Shown: positions 27,998-37,053 of the stretch, piece after piece | Layout of the letters: each line of letters begins with the position of its first letter | How positions within the stretch are numbered: position 1 is the stretch's first letter | NCBI GenBank assembly: GCA_025149125.1 | Contig: CP102272.1 | Coordinates: forward strand, 2,108,001 to 2,172,000 | Source of the DNA: [Clostridium] asparagiforme DSM 15981 | GTDB taxonomy: Bacteria > Bacillota > Clostridia > Lachnospirales > Lachnospiraceae | DNA length: 64,000 nt | Direction: 5' to 3' | Notes under the pieces: generated by a model | Databases searched by the model: none | What the model saw: the letters and a program-made list of their open reading frames with translations, nothing else | What the model was told of the DNA's origin: nothing | Position numbers and translations under genes: made by a program

Positions 27998-29724
27998 GAT
28001 ATCGTTTCCTCCATAACTTCAATGTAAAGTTCAATCACGGTGCGGGTTCCCTCTCCGGGGCGGCTCTCCATGGAAAAAGAGCTTTGGGGCGAGAAGGAGG
28101 TCAGGCGCTCCCGGACGTTGGCCAGCCCGATGCCCGGAGCTTCGCCTTCCGGCAGTTCGCAGCCCGCTCCGTCGTCCTCGATGACGATGGTCACGCCGTG
28201 GGCGGCAGGGGAGAGGGAAATACGGATGGTGCAGGCCCGGTTGCATGGCTCCACGCCGTGCAAGATGGAATTTTCCACAATGGGCTGGAGCAGCAGCTTG
28301 GGAATCATGATCCCCTCGGCGGGAACCCGCCGGTCCACCACGTAGTTCAGCCGGTCGGAAAAACGCAGCTTTTGCAGGGAGCAGTAGTCCTCCACAAAGG
28401 ACAGCTCCATGGAAAGGGGGATGAGGGCGGGCGCCTTTAAGATGTAGCGCAGCATGCCGGACAGCTCGAACAGGGCGTTTTCCAGGGCGTCCCGGTCTCC
28501 CACCTGGTTGAGGGCCACGAAATTGTTCAGGGTGTTAAACAGGAAATGGGGCTGGATCTGGGCCTGCAGGGCCCTAAACTCCGTGTCCTTCTGCCGGATG
28601 GCCATCACGTACTCCTTCTGGATACGGTTTTGCAGCTCCTCGGACATGGCGTTTAAGGAATCCCCCAGGTCGTCCAGCTCGGTGTCCGAGACGTAGGTGT
28701 ATTTCCGGCTGAAATCCTCGTTCTGGATGGCGTAGAAAATCCCGCGCATGGAATTGATGGACGCCACCATCTTTTTGGAGGAAATCCGGAAGGAAGCCAT
28801 GGCCATGACAACGCCTGCCAGGTACAGGAGCAGGGCGGTCAGATAAATGATGCCGGTCCTGGAATTCAGTTCCTGGTCGGAGAGCAGGATCGTGATATCC
28901 CAGGGGTAACCGGTGATGGGGTAGGCATAACGCTGGAAGCTGCCGTCCGCCAGGGAGACCGAGGCGGCGCCGGGGGTATTTTCCAGGGTTTCCCGGTCCT
29001 CGTCGCTTAAGGGCCGGTTGGCGTAGATGATCCGCTGGTTTTCATCCTTGATGATGATTTTGGAATCCACGTGGAATGTAAAATCATGGAAAATACGGTC
29101 GAAAATCCGCGTGTTGACATCGATCTTGATCACGTACAGGGGTTCCCGGGATTCCAGGACCACGATGGAGCGGGCCAGGGAGATAACCGGCGTGTCCCTG
29201 GGGGTGATGTAGTCCGGCACGTGGGGACCGATGAGCAGGCAGCGCCCGTCGGCTTTGACCGCCTCCTGATACCAGCTCTGTTCCCCGTAGTCAAAAGCCG
29301 GGGAAAGGGTTTTGTGATCCGTTCCGGTAATGGTATAGTAGAGACAGCGGTCGCCCGTGACGATGAAAATGCCGTTGATATCCTCCCGGGTGTAGCGGAC
29401 GAAGCTCATATTGGAATCCAGATTCCGCTGCAGGTTCAGCCGTTCCATCAGGGCGTAGTCCTGATCCCTGGACAGGCCCCTCAGATAGTTGTAGAGCTCG
29501 TTGTTGTAATAGGGCTGCATGGTCACCTGCTCCAGCTCCTTTAAATAGGTGGCGATGTTGCTGTCCAGGGAGGACGCCGTGGTATCTAATAAAGAACGGA
29601 CGTCCCGGCTGTACTCCCGGGCGTAGATGTGGGCCACCACGTAAGCGATCAGCATGAAGGGGATCAGGGTGCTGATCAGGAAGCTGATTAACAAATGTAC
29701 GGAAAAGGATCGTTTGAATTTCAT
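27994..29724 (-). CDS. Sensor histidine kinase (YesM-like, second pair)
   Basis: This encodes 576 residues. An N-terminal membrane helix (LLISFLISTLIPFMLIAYVV) is followed by a Cache-like extracellular region of about 250 residues, a second helix near 280-300, a HAMP segment, the H box QIQPHFLFNTLNNFV (His near 391) and HATPase motifs LLLQPIVENSILHG, DDGAGC and GIGLANVRERL. It is cotranscribed with the AraC-type regulator and has its own consensus promoter. Ligand sensing may be for the glycerophosphodiester or sugar taken up by the divergent operon; this is contextual inference. Confidence 0.9.
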   Translation of the reverse strand: MKFKRSFSVHLLISFLISTLIPFMLIAYVVAHIYAREYSRDVRSLLDTTASSLDSNIATYLKELEQVTMQPYYNNELYNYLRGLSRDQDYALMERLNLQRNLDSNMSFVRYTREDINGIFIVTGDRCLYYTITGTDHKTLSPAFDYGEQSWYQEAVKADGRCLLIGPHVPDYITPRDTPVISLARSIVVLESREPLYVIKIDVNTRIFDRIFHDFTFHVDSKIIIKDENQRIIYANRPLSDEDRETLENTPGAASVSLADGSFQRYAYPITGYPWDITILLSDQELNSRTGIIYLTALLLYLAGVVMAMASFRISSKKMVASINSMRGIFYAIQNEDFSRKYTYVSDTELDDLGDSLNAMSEELQNRIQKEYVMAIRQKDTEFRALQAQIQPHFLFNTLNNFVALNQVGDRDALENALFELSGMLRYILKAPALIPLSMELSFVEDYCSLQKLRFSDRLNYVVDRRVPAEGIMIPKLLLQPIVENSILHGVEPCNRACTIRISLSPAAHGVTIVIEDDGAGCELPEGEAPGIGLANVRERLTSFSPQSSFSMESRPGEGTRTVIELYIEVMEETIS

Positions 29725-29756
29725 GGCGGTTCTCCTCTGGCAACTGGCGTGATTTG

Positions 29757-29785
29757 ATTATAGCCGCTTTCGGTGCGATTATCAA
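29757..29785 (-). promoter_or_regulatory. Promoter of the second kinase/regulator operon
   Basis: On the minus strand TTGATA (29785-29780), a 17-nt spacer and TATAAT (29762-29757) precede ATG 29724. The near-consensus form suggests basal expression of the sensor pair. Confidence 0.7.
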
Positions 29786-29860
29786 TGAAGCTCCGGCAAA
29801 ACGGAAAAATGGGCAACAAAATCGTAAAAAAGGACTACTGGTTCCGGTGGATTTTTGTAC

Positions 29861-29866
29861 TATAAT
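29861..29866 (+). promoter_or_regulatory. -10 element of the Ugp-like operon
   Basis: A perfect TATAAT at 29861-29866 lies 44 bp before ATG 29910. At the expected distance upstream only CTGGTT is found, a poor -35. This contrasts with the consensus promoter of the divergent sensor operon and is what an activator-dependent promoter looks like. Confidence 0.5.
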
Positions 29867-29909
29867 GACCATATCAAAAAACGGAAGCACAATTTAAGGA
29901 GGAATGATG

Positions 29910-31247
29910 ATGAAAAAATTCACAAAATATGCAGGCGCTCTGTTGGCGGCCGCGGTGGCGGCGGGAAGCCTGGCCGGATGCCAGGGAAGCTCCGAGCCCA
30001 AGGAGGCGGCCGCGACCCAGGCCCAGGACAGCGCGGCTCAGAACGGACAGGAAACCCAGGGGAGCCAGGCAGCCGCAGCTGAGCTGAGCGGTGAGCTGGA
30101 GATTGTCACCAATGCGGACGAGCAGACCTTCAACGCAGTCAATGGGATATTTGAGAAATTTATGGAAGAGAATCCCGGGGTGAAAATCAGCTACACCACC
30201 CAGGGCTCCGACTACGAGCAGTTGATGAAGGCCAGAATGGCGTCCAACGACCTGCCGGACATTTTCGCCACCCACGGCTGGTCCGTGGCCCGCTACAGCG
30301 AATATCTGCGGCCCCTCAACGACCAGCCCTGGGCCGGCACCGTGGAGGAGTCGTTCAAGCGGAATATTGAAAATGCAGACGGCCAAATCTTCGTGCTGCC
30401 TCTGAACATGGACCAGGGCGGCCTGATGTACAACAAAACCCTGCTGGCCGAGCTGGGCATTGAAATTCCCAAAACCTGGGACGAGTTCATGGCGGCCTGC
30501 CAGCTGGCCAAGGACAAGGGCTACACCGGCGTGTTTATCGCCGGCAAGGACAGCCGCCAGCCTGCCAACCTGATGGACATTGCGGCCACCACCTTCCTGG
30601 CCTCCTGCGAGGACAAGGGCTATACCGCCCAGCTGGCGGACGGCAGCTTTGACTGGAACAACTGGACGCCGGTTTCCCAGCTTCTGATGGATTTGAAGGC
30701 CAAGGGTTACTTAAATGTGGACTGCGTGACCTGCGACCCGGTGGACGCGGCTCCCAGAATGGCGGAGAACAACATCCTGTTCCTTATGAGCTCCAGCCCG
30801 GACCTGATCGGCCAGGCCCAGGAGATTAACCCGGAAGCTCAGTACGGCATGGCCCCCATTCCGGCGCTGAACGACAGCTACGAGCCTGCCTTCTGCGGAG
30901 GCGAGCGCGAGGCTTACGGAATCTGGAAGGACACTGAGAACGAGGCGCTCTGCCTGACGCTTTTGGACTACCTGGCAAAGCCCGAGAATGTAAAGATCGT
31001 CTGCGAGGCCAGCGGCAAGCGCCCGGCCATCCGGAACGTATCTCCGGACCTGGGCTCCGTGGCGGAGGATTACGCAACATACGCGGACACGGCCATTTAC
31101 CCCTTCTTTGACCGGGTATACCTGCCCAACGGGATGTGGAGCACCATGAAGACCATCGGTTCCGCCCTGATCGGCGAGGAAATGACCGTGGAGGAGAGCG
31201 TCCAGACCATGCAGGCGGACTACGAGACGCTGCGCGAACAGAATTAA
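29910..31247 (+). CDS. ABC sugar/glycerophosphodiester-binding lipoprotein
   Basis: This encodes about 445 residues. Three in-frame ATGs occur at 29904, 29907 and 29910; AAGGAGG ends at 29902, so 29910 gives the best spacing. The signal peptide ends in the lipobox SLAGC and is followed by a low-complexity Ala/Gln linker. The mature fold is the family-1 extracellular sugar-binding class (LEIVTNADEQTFNAVNGIFE; later QGGLMYNKTLLAELGIEIPK). It is first gene of an operon with two permeases, a glycerophosphodiesterase and a TauE-like protein, so ligands may be glycerol phosphodiesters (UgpB-like) or an oligosaccharide. Confidence 0.88.
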   Translation: MKKFTKYAGALLAAAVAAGSLAGCQGSSEPKEAAATQAQDSAAQNGQETQGSQAAAAELSGELEIVTNADEQTFNAVNGIFEKFMEENPGVKISYTTQGSDYEQLMKARMASNDLPDIFATHGWSVARYSEYLRPLNDQPWAGTVEESFKRNIENADGQIFVLPLNMDQGGLMYNKTLLAELGIEIPKTWDEFMAACQLAKDKGYTGVFIAGKDSRQPANLMDIAATTFLASCEDKGYTAQLADGSFDWNNWTPVSQLLMDLKAKGYLNVDCVTCDPVDAAPRMAENNILFLMSSSPDLIGQAQEINPEAQYGMAPIPALNDSYEPAFCGGEREAYGIWKDTENEALCLTLLDYLAKPENVKIVCEASGKRPAIRNVSPDLGSVAEDYATYADTAIYPFFDRVYLPNGMWSTMKTIGSALIGEEMTVEESVQTMQADYETLREQN

Positions 31248-31262
31248 GACGGAGGTGTAGGG

Positions 31263-32138
31263 ATGAGGAAGAGGAAGGACATTCCCATTGATCTGCTCTA
31301 TTTACCGGCGCTGGTGCTGCTGGCCGCGTTTGTGCTCTACCCGCTGATCTCCGGCATCCAGATTTCCTTTACCAACTGGAACGGATATTCGCCAAGGTTC
31401 AAGTACGTGGGGCTGGCAAACTACAAGAAAATGTTCCACGACAAGATGTTTTACACCGCGCTGAAAAACACGCTGATCTACGGCATAGGCAGCACGACCC
31501 TTCAGACGGTGATCGGAATTTCCTACGCTCTGCTGCTGCAAAAGAAATTCCACGGGCAGACCCTGGCCAGGGTCGTGATCTACCTGCCCGCCATGATCGC
31601 GTCGCTGATTATGGGCTATATCTCTTACTTTCTGGTCCAGTACAACAACGGCGCAATCAACGATGTGGTGAAGCTCTTCGGCGGCGCGCCGGTGGACTGG
31701 ATGGCGGACGGCAAGCGGGCTGTCTGGATCATCGTCCTCATCAACTCCCTGCAATTCGTGGGCAAAACCATGATCGTGATGATCGCAGGACTCCAGGGAA
31801 TCCCGGAGTCCTACGACGAGGCCGCGGCCATCGACGGGGCGGGCTACGGGCAGAGGCTGAGGCACATCACCCTGCCCCTGCTGCTGCCCGCCATCACCAC
31901 CAGCGTGATTTTAAACCTGATCGGGGGACTGAAGCTGTTCGGAATCATCCTGTCCACCACAAGCGGCGGCCCGGGCTATTCCTCCCACTCCCTGTCCACC
32001 CTGATCAATTACCTGTATTTCCAGAACCAGAACGCCGGATACTCGGCCGCGGTCGGGATGTTTATGTTCCTGTTTATTATGGTGATCAGCACGTTTGTGC
32101 GGAATTTCTTTGAGAGAAAGGTGGCTGGGCTCAGTTGA
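31263..32138 (+). CDS. ABC sugar permease, MalF/UgpA-type
   Basis: This encodes 291 residues with six membrane helices, starting with LLYLPALVLLAAFVLYPLIS. The EAA loop for ATPase contact is IPESYDEAAAIDGAGYGQRL. This is the first permease half of the carbohydrate uptake class 1 family. It begins 15 nt after the binding-protein gene and overlaps the next permease by 4 nt. No ATPase gene accompanies it, so a shared MsmX/UgpC-type ATPase encoded elsewhere is expected. Confidence 0.9.
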   Translation: MRKRKDIPIDLLYLPALVLLAAFVLYPLISGIQISFTNWNGYSPRFKYVGLANYKKMFHDKMFYTALKNTLIYGIGSTTLQTVIGISYALLLQKKFHGQTLARVVIYLPAMIASLIMGYISYFLVQYNNGAINDVVKLFGGAPVDWMADGKRAVWIIVLINSLQFVGKTMIVMIAGLQGIPESYDEAAAIDGAGYGQRLRHITLPLLLPAITTSVILNLIGGLKLFGIILSTTSGGPGYSSHSLSTLINYLYFQNQNAGYSAAVGMFMFLFIMVISTFVRNFFERKVAGLS

Positions 32139-32956
32139 ACAAGAAGAAACTTTTATCCGGTCTGAAAACCCTTGCGGCGTTTCTGATCATCGCGCTGCAC
32201 ATCGCGCCCTTTTACATCATGATCAACATGTCGCTCAAGAGCGCGTCGGAGCGGACTTCCCGGTGGCTGCCCCCGGCGAAGCTCTATATCCAGAACTATT
32301 TTAACGCAATGGAGACGGGCAAGCTGCTGCGCGCCCTGGGAAACACGTTTTTGATCGTGCTCTGCGCCGTTGTGATCATCGTGGTGGTTGGGGCCATGGC
32401 CGCCTACCCCCTGTCCCGGAAAACCACCCGGAGAAACCGTCTGATCCTGGCCGTGATTGTGGGCATCATGATGGTGCCCCAGCTCAGCGTGCTGGTGCCG
32501 CTGTACAAGGAGATGGTGGCAATGGGTGGAATCAACCGGTACTGGGGCGTGATCCTGGTCTCGGCCACCTTCAACCTGCCCATGGCGATCTACATGTACA
32601 GCAACTTTATCGGCACGATCCCCAAGGAGCTGGACGAGGCGGCCATGATCGACGGGTGCAGCCGCATGCAGGTATTTTTCCGCATTATCCTGCCGTCCTT
32701 AAAGGCAACCACCGCCAGCGTGATCATCTGGACCAGCGTGGGCATCTGGAACGACTACCAGTTCCAGCTGTATTTCCTGCAAAAGCCCCAGTTTCGGACC
32801 ATCACCCTGGCAATCACCACCTTTTTTACAGACTCCAAGACCGATATGGGCGCTGCGGCCGCGGCCGCGTTCATCGTGGTGCTTCCGCCCGTGCTCATGT
32901 ACATCGCCCTGCAGAAGTATTTTGTCCAGGGGGCAATGGACAGCGCGGTGAAATAA
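32135..32956 (+). CDS. ABC sugar permease, MalG/UgpE-type
   Basis: This encodes 273 residues, starting at TTG 32135, which overlaps the TGA stop of the previous permease (TTGA), implying translational coupling. Six membrane helices are present, with the EAA loop IPKELDEAAMIDGCSRMQVF. It pairs with the MalF-like subunit to form the channel. Confidence 0.9.
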   Translation: MNKKKLLSGLKTLAAFLIIALHIAPFYIMINMSLKSASERTSRWLPPAKLYIQNYFNAMETGKLLRALGNTFLIVLCAVVIIVVVGAMAAYPLSRKTTRRNRLILAVIVGIMMVPQLSVLVPLYKEMVAMGGINRYWGVILVSATFNLPMAIYMYSNFIGTIPKELDEAAMIDGCSRMQVFFRIILPSLKATTASVIIWTSVGIWNDYQFQLYFLQKPQFRTITLAITTFFTDSKTDMGAAAAAAFIVVLPPVLMYIALQKYFVQGAMDSAVK

Positions 32957-32998
32957 GGATTAAAACAGAGTGGAAAATGAGAGAGGACGGAACGTGAG

Positions 32999-33847
32999 AT
33001 GAGAGACTGGAAGAAAAATATGGAAATTCTGTGCGATCCCCTGTGCAGACAGGTACAGATTGCCTGCCACCGGGGAAAATTCTCCTCCAGCGTGATGGAG
33101 AACACGGCGCTGGCCTTTCGGGCCGCGGTGGGTCAGGGCGCGGATATGGTGGAAATGGATCTGGCGCGGACAAAGGACGGCAGGATCGTGGGGCACCACG
33201 ACGACACCATGATCCGGCTGTTTCACAATCCCGGCCGCATCGGGGATTACACCCTGGAAGAACTAAAGAATATGGAGCTCTACAATTACCTGGGGGAACC
33301 CTGCGTCCAGTTCATTGAGACCTTTGACGAGATACTGGACGCGCTGCGGGACCGCACCATCCTGGTGCTGGACAAGTGCTGGGACTGCTGGGATGAGGTG
33401 CTAAAGCTGCTGGAACGGGAGGGAATGACGGGCCAGGCCGTATTTAAGTTCTATATTGAGGACGAGGCCGCCTGGCAGTGGGCCGCCCGCCATGAGAACT
33501 GCCTGTTTATCCCCATGCTGGGGGACACCGGCTATCTGGAACGGGTGGCGGAATTGGCGAGAAAGACCAGGGTGCCCGCGCTGGAGATTCTGCCGGAGCG
33601 GGAGACGGACGCGGTGTTCCGGGAGGAGACGATTCTGTGGCTGCGGGAGCGGGGGATCAAGACCTGGTGCAATTCCCTGAGCCTGAGCAAAAACCTGGTG
33701 TACGGCGCGGGCTACGACGACTTAAAATCCCTGCGTTTCGGGGGAGAGGCGGGCTGGGGAAGGCTGATCCGCCAAGGGGTGGACATCATCCAGACCGACT
33801 GGCCCTATGAGCTCTGGCGTTATCTGAAGGAGGGGGATTCTCTGTGA
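32999..33847 (+). CDS. Glycerophosphodiester phosphodiesterase (UgpQ-like)
   Basis: This encodes 282 residues. The GDPD catalytic pattern is visible: QIACHRGKFSSSVMENT (catalytic His, then Asn-Thr), MVEMDLARTKDGRIVGHHDD (metal Glu/Asp and second His), and LVLDKCWDCWDEV further on. Members hydrolyse glycerophosphodiesters to sn-glycerol 3-phosphate and an alcohol. There is no signal peptide, so it acts on substrate after uptake. Position behind an Ugp-like binding protein and two permeases repeats the ugp gene order of enteric bacteria, minus the ATPase. It overlaps the next gene by 4 nt. Confidence 0.85.
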   Translation: MRDWKKNMEILCDPLCRQVQIACHRGKFSSSVMENTALAFRAAVGQGADMVEMDLARTKDGRIVGHHDDTMIRLFHNPGRIGDYTLEELKNMELYNYLGEPCVQFIETFDEILDALRDRTILVLDKCWDCWDEVLKLLEREGMTGQAVFKFYIEDEAAWQWAARHENCLFIPMLGDTGYLERVAELARKTRVPALEILPERETDAVFREETILWLRERGIKTWCNSLSLSKNLVYGAGYDDLKSLRFGGEAGWGRLIRQGVDIIQTDWPYELWRYLKEGDSL

Positions 33848-34569
33848 CGGAGACGGGAGTTCTCATGGGCGGGGCGATCTTTTTAGCCTATGTGGTCAAG
33901 GGGATCACCGGGTTCGGCAACACCCTGGTGTTCAGCTCCATTGTGGGATTATTCCTGGACAACCGGAATATCAGCCCGGTGGAGCTGGTGGTGGGATATC
34001 CCTCCAACCTGCTGATCGCCTGGCGGGAGAGGAGGAGGTTAAACCCGCGGGTGTGGCTTCCGCTCTCCGGCATGGTGCTTCTGGGGAGTATCCCGGGGGT
34101 GTTCCTCCTGCGCTATACGGACGCTGCGCTGTTAAAGAAGGTGTTCGGCGCGGTGGTGGTCTACCTGGGGCTTTCGATGGCGATGGAGTGGAAATCCCGG
34201 AGCGGCGGGGCGCGGGGCGGGGGAGGATTCGGTTTCATGGGAATTCTCTCCGGCATGGTGTGCGGGATGTTCGGCATCGGCGCGTTTCTGGCCGCCTACC
34301 TGATGGGGCGGGCAGAGGAGCCGGAGGCGGTCAAGGGGAACCTGTGCATGGTGTTTCTGGTGGAAAATACCTTCCGCATATGGATGTACGGGACGGCGGG
34401 AATTCTGCCGCTCTCGGTGATCCGGCAGAGCCTGTATCTGTACGGATTTATGCTGGCCGGGCTGGCGGTGGGGCTGCTGCTCTCCGGGCGGATCAACCAG
34501 AGGACCGCAAGGCGCGTGACCGGGTGGATGGTTGTGGCCTCGGGGGTAGGGGTGTTGTTGGCGGGGTAG
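33844..34569 (+). CDS. TauE/SafE (sulfite exporter)-family membrane protein
   Basis: This encodes 241 residues from GTG 33844, overlapping the GDPD stop (GTGA). It has seven to eight hydrophobic helices with the family features GITGFGNTLVFSSIVGLFLD near the start and GMVCGMFGIGAFLAAYLMG in the middle, a repeated half-motif. TauE/SafE proteins are proposed exporters of sulfite, sulfoacetate or other organic anions. In this operon it could expel the alcohol or acid released from the diester, for instance a sulfonate headgroup, but nothing in the sequence proves that. Confidence 0.8.
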   Translation: MTETGVLMGGAIFLAYVVKGITGFGNTLVFSSIVGLFLDNRNISPVELVVGYPSNLLIAWRERRRLNPRVWLPLSGMVLLGSIPGVFLLRYTDAALLKKVFGAVVVYLGLSMAMEWKSRSGGARGGGGFGFMGILSGMVCGMFGIGAFLAAYLMGRAEEPEAVKGNLCMVFLVENTFRIWMYGTAGILPLSVIRQSLYLYGFMLAGLAVGLLLSGRINQRTARRVTGWMVVASGVGVLLAG

Positions 34570-34587
34570 GAGTTATAACAATTCATA

Positions 34588-34632
34588 AAATCCCGGCGGC
34601 GGGTCGATTTTTGCGATCCGCCGCCGGGATTT
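34588..34632. terminator. Strong bidirectional terminator
   Basis: A 15-bp stem, AAATCCCGGCGGCGG (34588-34602) with CCGCCGCCGGGATTT (34618-34632), separates the Ugp-like operon from the convergent MatC-like carrier gene. Confidence 0.85.
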
Positions 34633-34675
34633 GTGCCTATTTATGCGATGCGTGTATAATGCCGCCGTTATCCCG

Positions 34676-35965
34676 TCACCGCACCACTCCGATAAATACC
34701 AGCACCGATGCAAAGAGAATGGATGCGATGGACAGCACCATCAGCTGGATAAACAGCTTGTTTTTCGTCTCCTCGTTGTTCTCGCCCGCCAGGGTCATGG
34801 CGCCGCCGGTGGAGAAGGGGGAAACGCCTGCGAAGTGGCCGCCGATCATGATCCCGGACACCAGAGCCGTCACGCTGACGCCCGTGGCCCCCGCGATATT
34901 GGGGATCATGGGGATCAGGGCCGGGCCGACCACGCCCAGGGTGCTGGAGAAGAAGCTCATGCAGCCCGCCACCAGCGCGATCACCAGCTTGGCTGTGGTG
35001 GCGCTTAAGTTGTCGCCGATCCAGGAGGAGAACATATCCACGGCTCCGGCCTGGGTGGCCACGGACACCAGCATTCCAACGCCGCAGACCAATATAATGG
35101 TGGAAAAGGGCACGAAATTCAGAGCCTTTTTCTGGTCGCCCAGCTTTAACATCAGAGCGATCACCAGCAGTACCGTGGACACCAGGCTGGGCTCCAGGCC
35201 CTTGGAAACAGCCGCGATAAAGGCGGAATCCGGCATGAAGTTCTTGATCAGCGGGAAAATGATCATCACGGCCAGGCCGGTCACGATCAGGGCCAGGGTC
35301 TGGACCTGTTTTTTGGTAAACGGCTCGGGCCGCTTGATTTCCTTTGACACCTGGACGGTCCAGCCCTTGAAAATCAGGTAGATGACGATAAAAATCAGCA
35401 CCTGCGCCAGGATGTTGTTGAATGCGATCTTATTTAAATCCGCGATCAGCGCCTCCCCCTCATAACCCGCCGTGACCAGGCAGTTGCGCACCGTGGCGTA
35501 GCAGAGGCTGATGGGCGTATAGCCGCCCGCCACGCCCGCGCCCACCACGCAGATGGTGCCGATGATCTTGTTCATGCCGATCTTGTCGGCTGTGGCCATG
35601 ACCAGAGGCGCCATGAAGGCGAACACGGTTACGGGGCCGGGGCCCAGGCCGGAGATGCCAAAGGAGATCAGCCAGAGCAGAATCGGGATGAACCAGGCTC
35701 TGTTCCTGCACAGGTAGATGGCATTTTCCGCGATCAGCTTAAGCGTCCCGTTGGTCATGGCGATGCCGTAGAAGAAGGAGACCATCAGGATGAAGTAGAA
35801 CAGGCTGGTGGGCCACATGGCGATCACCGCGCTGGACTTTAAGCCCAGCACAAAGCAGCCGAAAATATAGGCAAAGGCCATGGCGATAATTCCCACGTTG
35901 ATCTTGCATTTGTAGCCGATGGCTACGGATATAAATATGGACAATATTATCAGATAGCTGGTCAT
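34676..35965 (-). CDS. MatC/SLC13-like dicarboxylate carrier
   Basis: This encodes 429 residues with eleven to twelve hydrophobic helices. The N-terminal half resembles the MatC_N domain (dicarboxylate/malonate carriers of the ion-transporter superfamily), with the reentrant Gly-rich stretch ISGLGPGPVTVFAFMAPLVM. The C-terminal half has a matching one (SSTLGVVGPALIPMIPNIAG). It follows the isocitrate-lyase/PEP-mutase family gene on the same strand (59-nt gap) and shares its sigma-54 promoter, so it probably imports that enzyme's di- or tricarboxylate substrate. Confidence 0.72.
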   Translation of the reverse strand: MTSYLIILSIFISVAIGYKCKINVGIIAMAFAYIFGCFVLGLKSSAVIAMWPTSLFYFILMVSFFYGIAMTNGTLKLIAENAIYLCRNRAWFIPILLWLISFGISGLGPGPVTVFAFMAPLVMATADKIGMNKIIGTICVVGAGVAGGYTPISLCYATVRNCLVTAGYEGEALIADLNKIAFNNILAQVLIFIVIYLIFKGWTVQVSKEIKRPEPFTKKQVQTLALIVTGLAVMIIFPLIKNFMPDSAFIAAVSKGLEPSLVSTVLLVIALMLKLGDQKKALNFVPFSTIILVCGVGMLVSVATQAGAVDMFSSWIGDNLSATTAKLVIALVAGCMSFFSSTLGVVGPALIPMIPNIAGATGVSVTALVSGIMIGGHFAGVSPFSTGGAMTLAGENNEETKNKLFIQLMVLSIASILFASVLVFIGVVR

Positions 35966-36024
35966 CTCATATACCTCCCAATCCGGTAGAGCACACCCCC
36001 GTGCTGTTAATGGTTACGCCGCCC

Positions 36025-36891
36025 CTATTCCAGAAATGACTGTTCCAGGGCTCTGATCTCGTGTAAATGGATCATATTGTTGAAAGTGGGGAAATCCACC
36101 ATCTGTTCCAGGGACGTTTCGCTGGTCTTATCCTGGGCCAGGCGTCCCAGGAACTCCTTCACCGCCTTGGTGGCGATGTAGAGGGCGGACACCGGGTAGA
36201 TGGCGATGCGGTAGCCGATCCCGAACAATTCCTGGGCCGGAAGCAGCGGCGTTTTCCCGTGCTCAACCATGTTGGCCAACAGGGGAACGGAGAGGGTTTT
36301 GCCCACCGTCCGCATCTCCTCCACCGACCTGGGCGCTTCGAAGAAAATGATATCGGCTCCCGCCTTCTCGTAGGCCAGGGCCCGGTCCAGGGCATCCTCA
36401 AAGCCGTTTACCGCCCGTGCGTCCGTGCGGGCCAGGATGCAGAAATCCGGGTCCTTTCTGGCCGCCACCGCTGCCCGGATCTTCGCTACCATTTCCTCCT
36501 TGGAAATGACCTCCTTGCCCTCCATGTGGCCGCAGCGCTTGGGCGTTACCTGGTCCTCCAGCTGGATGGCAGCCACGCCCGCCTGCTCGTAGAGAGCTAC
36601 CGTGCGCATCACGTTCATCAGCCCGCCGTAGCCGTTGTCCGCGTCCGCGATCACCGGGGTGTCCCCGGAGGCGTCCACAATGTTGCGCGCCATGTCCGCC
36701 ATCTCCGCCAGGGTGATCAGGCCGATGTCCGGCTTGCCAAGCACGCTGGCCGACACCCCGTATCCGGTCATGTAGACCACCGGGAATCCGCTCTCCGCGA
36801 TCAGCCGCGCCGTCCAGGCGTCATAAGCGCCGGGAGCGATCAATGTCTCATTGCCCTTTAAAAGCTCTCTCAATTTTCTTGCTGCTGTCAT
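36025..36891 (-). CDS. Isocitrate lyase/PEP mutase family lyase (2-methylisocitrate lyase- or dimethylmalate lyase-like)
   Basis: This encodes 288 residues from ATG 36891, which has AAGGAGG 6 nt upstream; the in-frame GTG 36897 abuts that site. The TIM-barrel lyase markers are VIADADNGYGGLMNVMR (metal-binding Asp cluster), QLEDQVTPKRCGHMEGK (Arg-Cys-Gly-His catalytic loop) and FCILARTDARAVNGFEDAL. This combination fits C-C-cleaving members such as 2-methylisocitrate or 2,3-dimethylmalate lyase, yielding pyruvate plus an acid; oxaloacetate decarboxylase activity also occurs. The adjacent MatC-like carrier and PrpR-type regulator fit a branched dicarboxylate pathway. No methylcitrate synthase is present. 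Confidence 0.82.
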   Translation of the reverse strand: MTAARKLRELLKGNETLIAPGAYDAWTARLIAESGFPVVYMTGYGVSASVLGKPDIGLITLAEMADMARNIVDASGDTPVIADADNGYGGLMNVMRTVALYEQAGVAAIQLEDQVTPKRCGHMEGKEVISKEEMVAKIRAAVAARKDPDFCILARTDARAVNGFEDALDRALAYEKAGADIIFFEAPRSVEEMRTVGKTLSVPLLANMVEHGKTPLLPAQELFGIGYRIAIYPVSALYIATKAVKEFLGRLAQDKTSETSLEQMVDFPTFNNMIHLHEIRALEQSFLE

Positions 36892-36931
36892 ACGCACCCT
36901 CCTTGAATTGTGTTTGATACTGTTTTATAGA

Positions 36932-36947
36932 AGCAAATTCCGTGCCA
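36932..36947 (-). promoter_or_regulatory. Sigma-54 (-24/-12) promoter of the lyase/carrier operon
   Basis: On the minus strand the sequence TGGCACGGAATTTGCT matches the sigma-54 consensus TGGCACGNNNNTTGCW at every defined position, with exactly 10 bp between GG and GC. The transcription start would be near 36921 and the ATG is at 36891. A PrpR-type sigma-54 activator is encoded 2.7 kb upstream at 39625-41682. Confidence 0.88.
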
Positions 36948-36961
36948 AAGGTGGAAGAGGG

Positions 36962-37004
36962 CAAAAAAGGGCATCCGAACCGGGTTTTAAGCGATTCGGA
37001 TGCC
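36962..37004 (-). terminator. Terminator of the tdh-kbl operon
   Basis: On the minus strand GGCATCCGAA (37004-36995) pairs with TTCGGATGCC (36979-36970) and is followed by CTTTTTTG. It closes kbl and insulates the sigma-54 promoter just downstream. Confidence 0.85.
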
Positions 37005-37040
37005 GTATGTTTGAAATTTGTTTTAAAAATGATTTGGAAA

Positions 37041-37053
37041 TGTTTCAAAAGTG
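37041..37053. promoter_or_regulatory. Candidate upstream activator site
   Basis: TGTTTCAAAAGTG differs at one position from TGTTTCACAAGTG (41704-41716) in the leader of the sigma-54 activator gene. It lies about 125 bp upstream of the sigma-54 start site, a normal enhancer distance. A second half, TTTGAAA near 37010-37016, is inverted relative to the TTTCAAA within this site. Assignment as the activator's site is inference. Confidence 0.4.

Noticed and set aside
34053..35381. A 442-codon plus-strand frame spanning the end of the TauE gene and the MatC-like gene
   Set aside because: It crosses a strong bidirectional terminator and lies in the wrong frame of both flanking genes.
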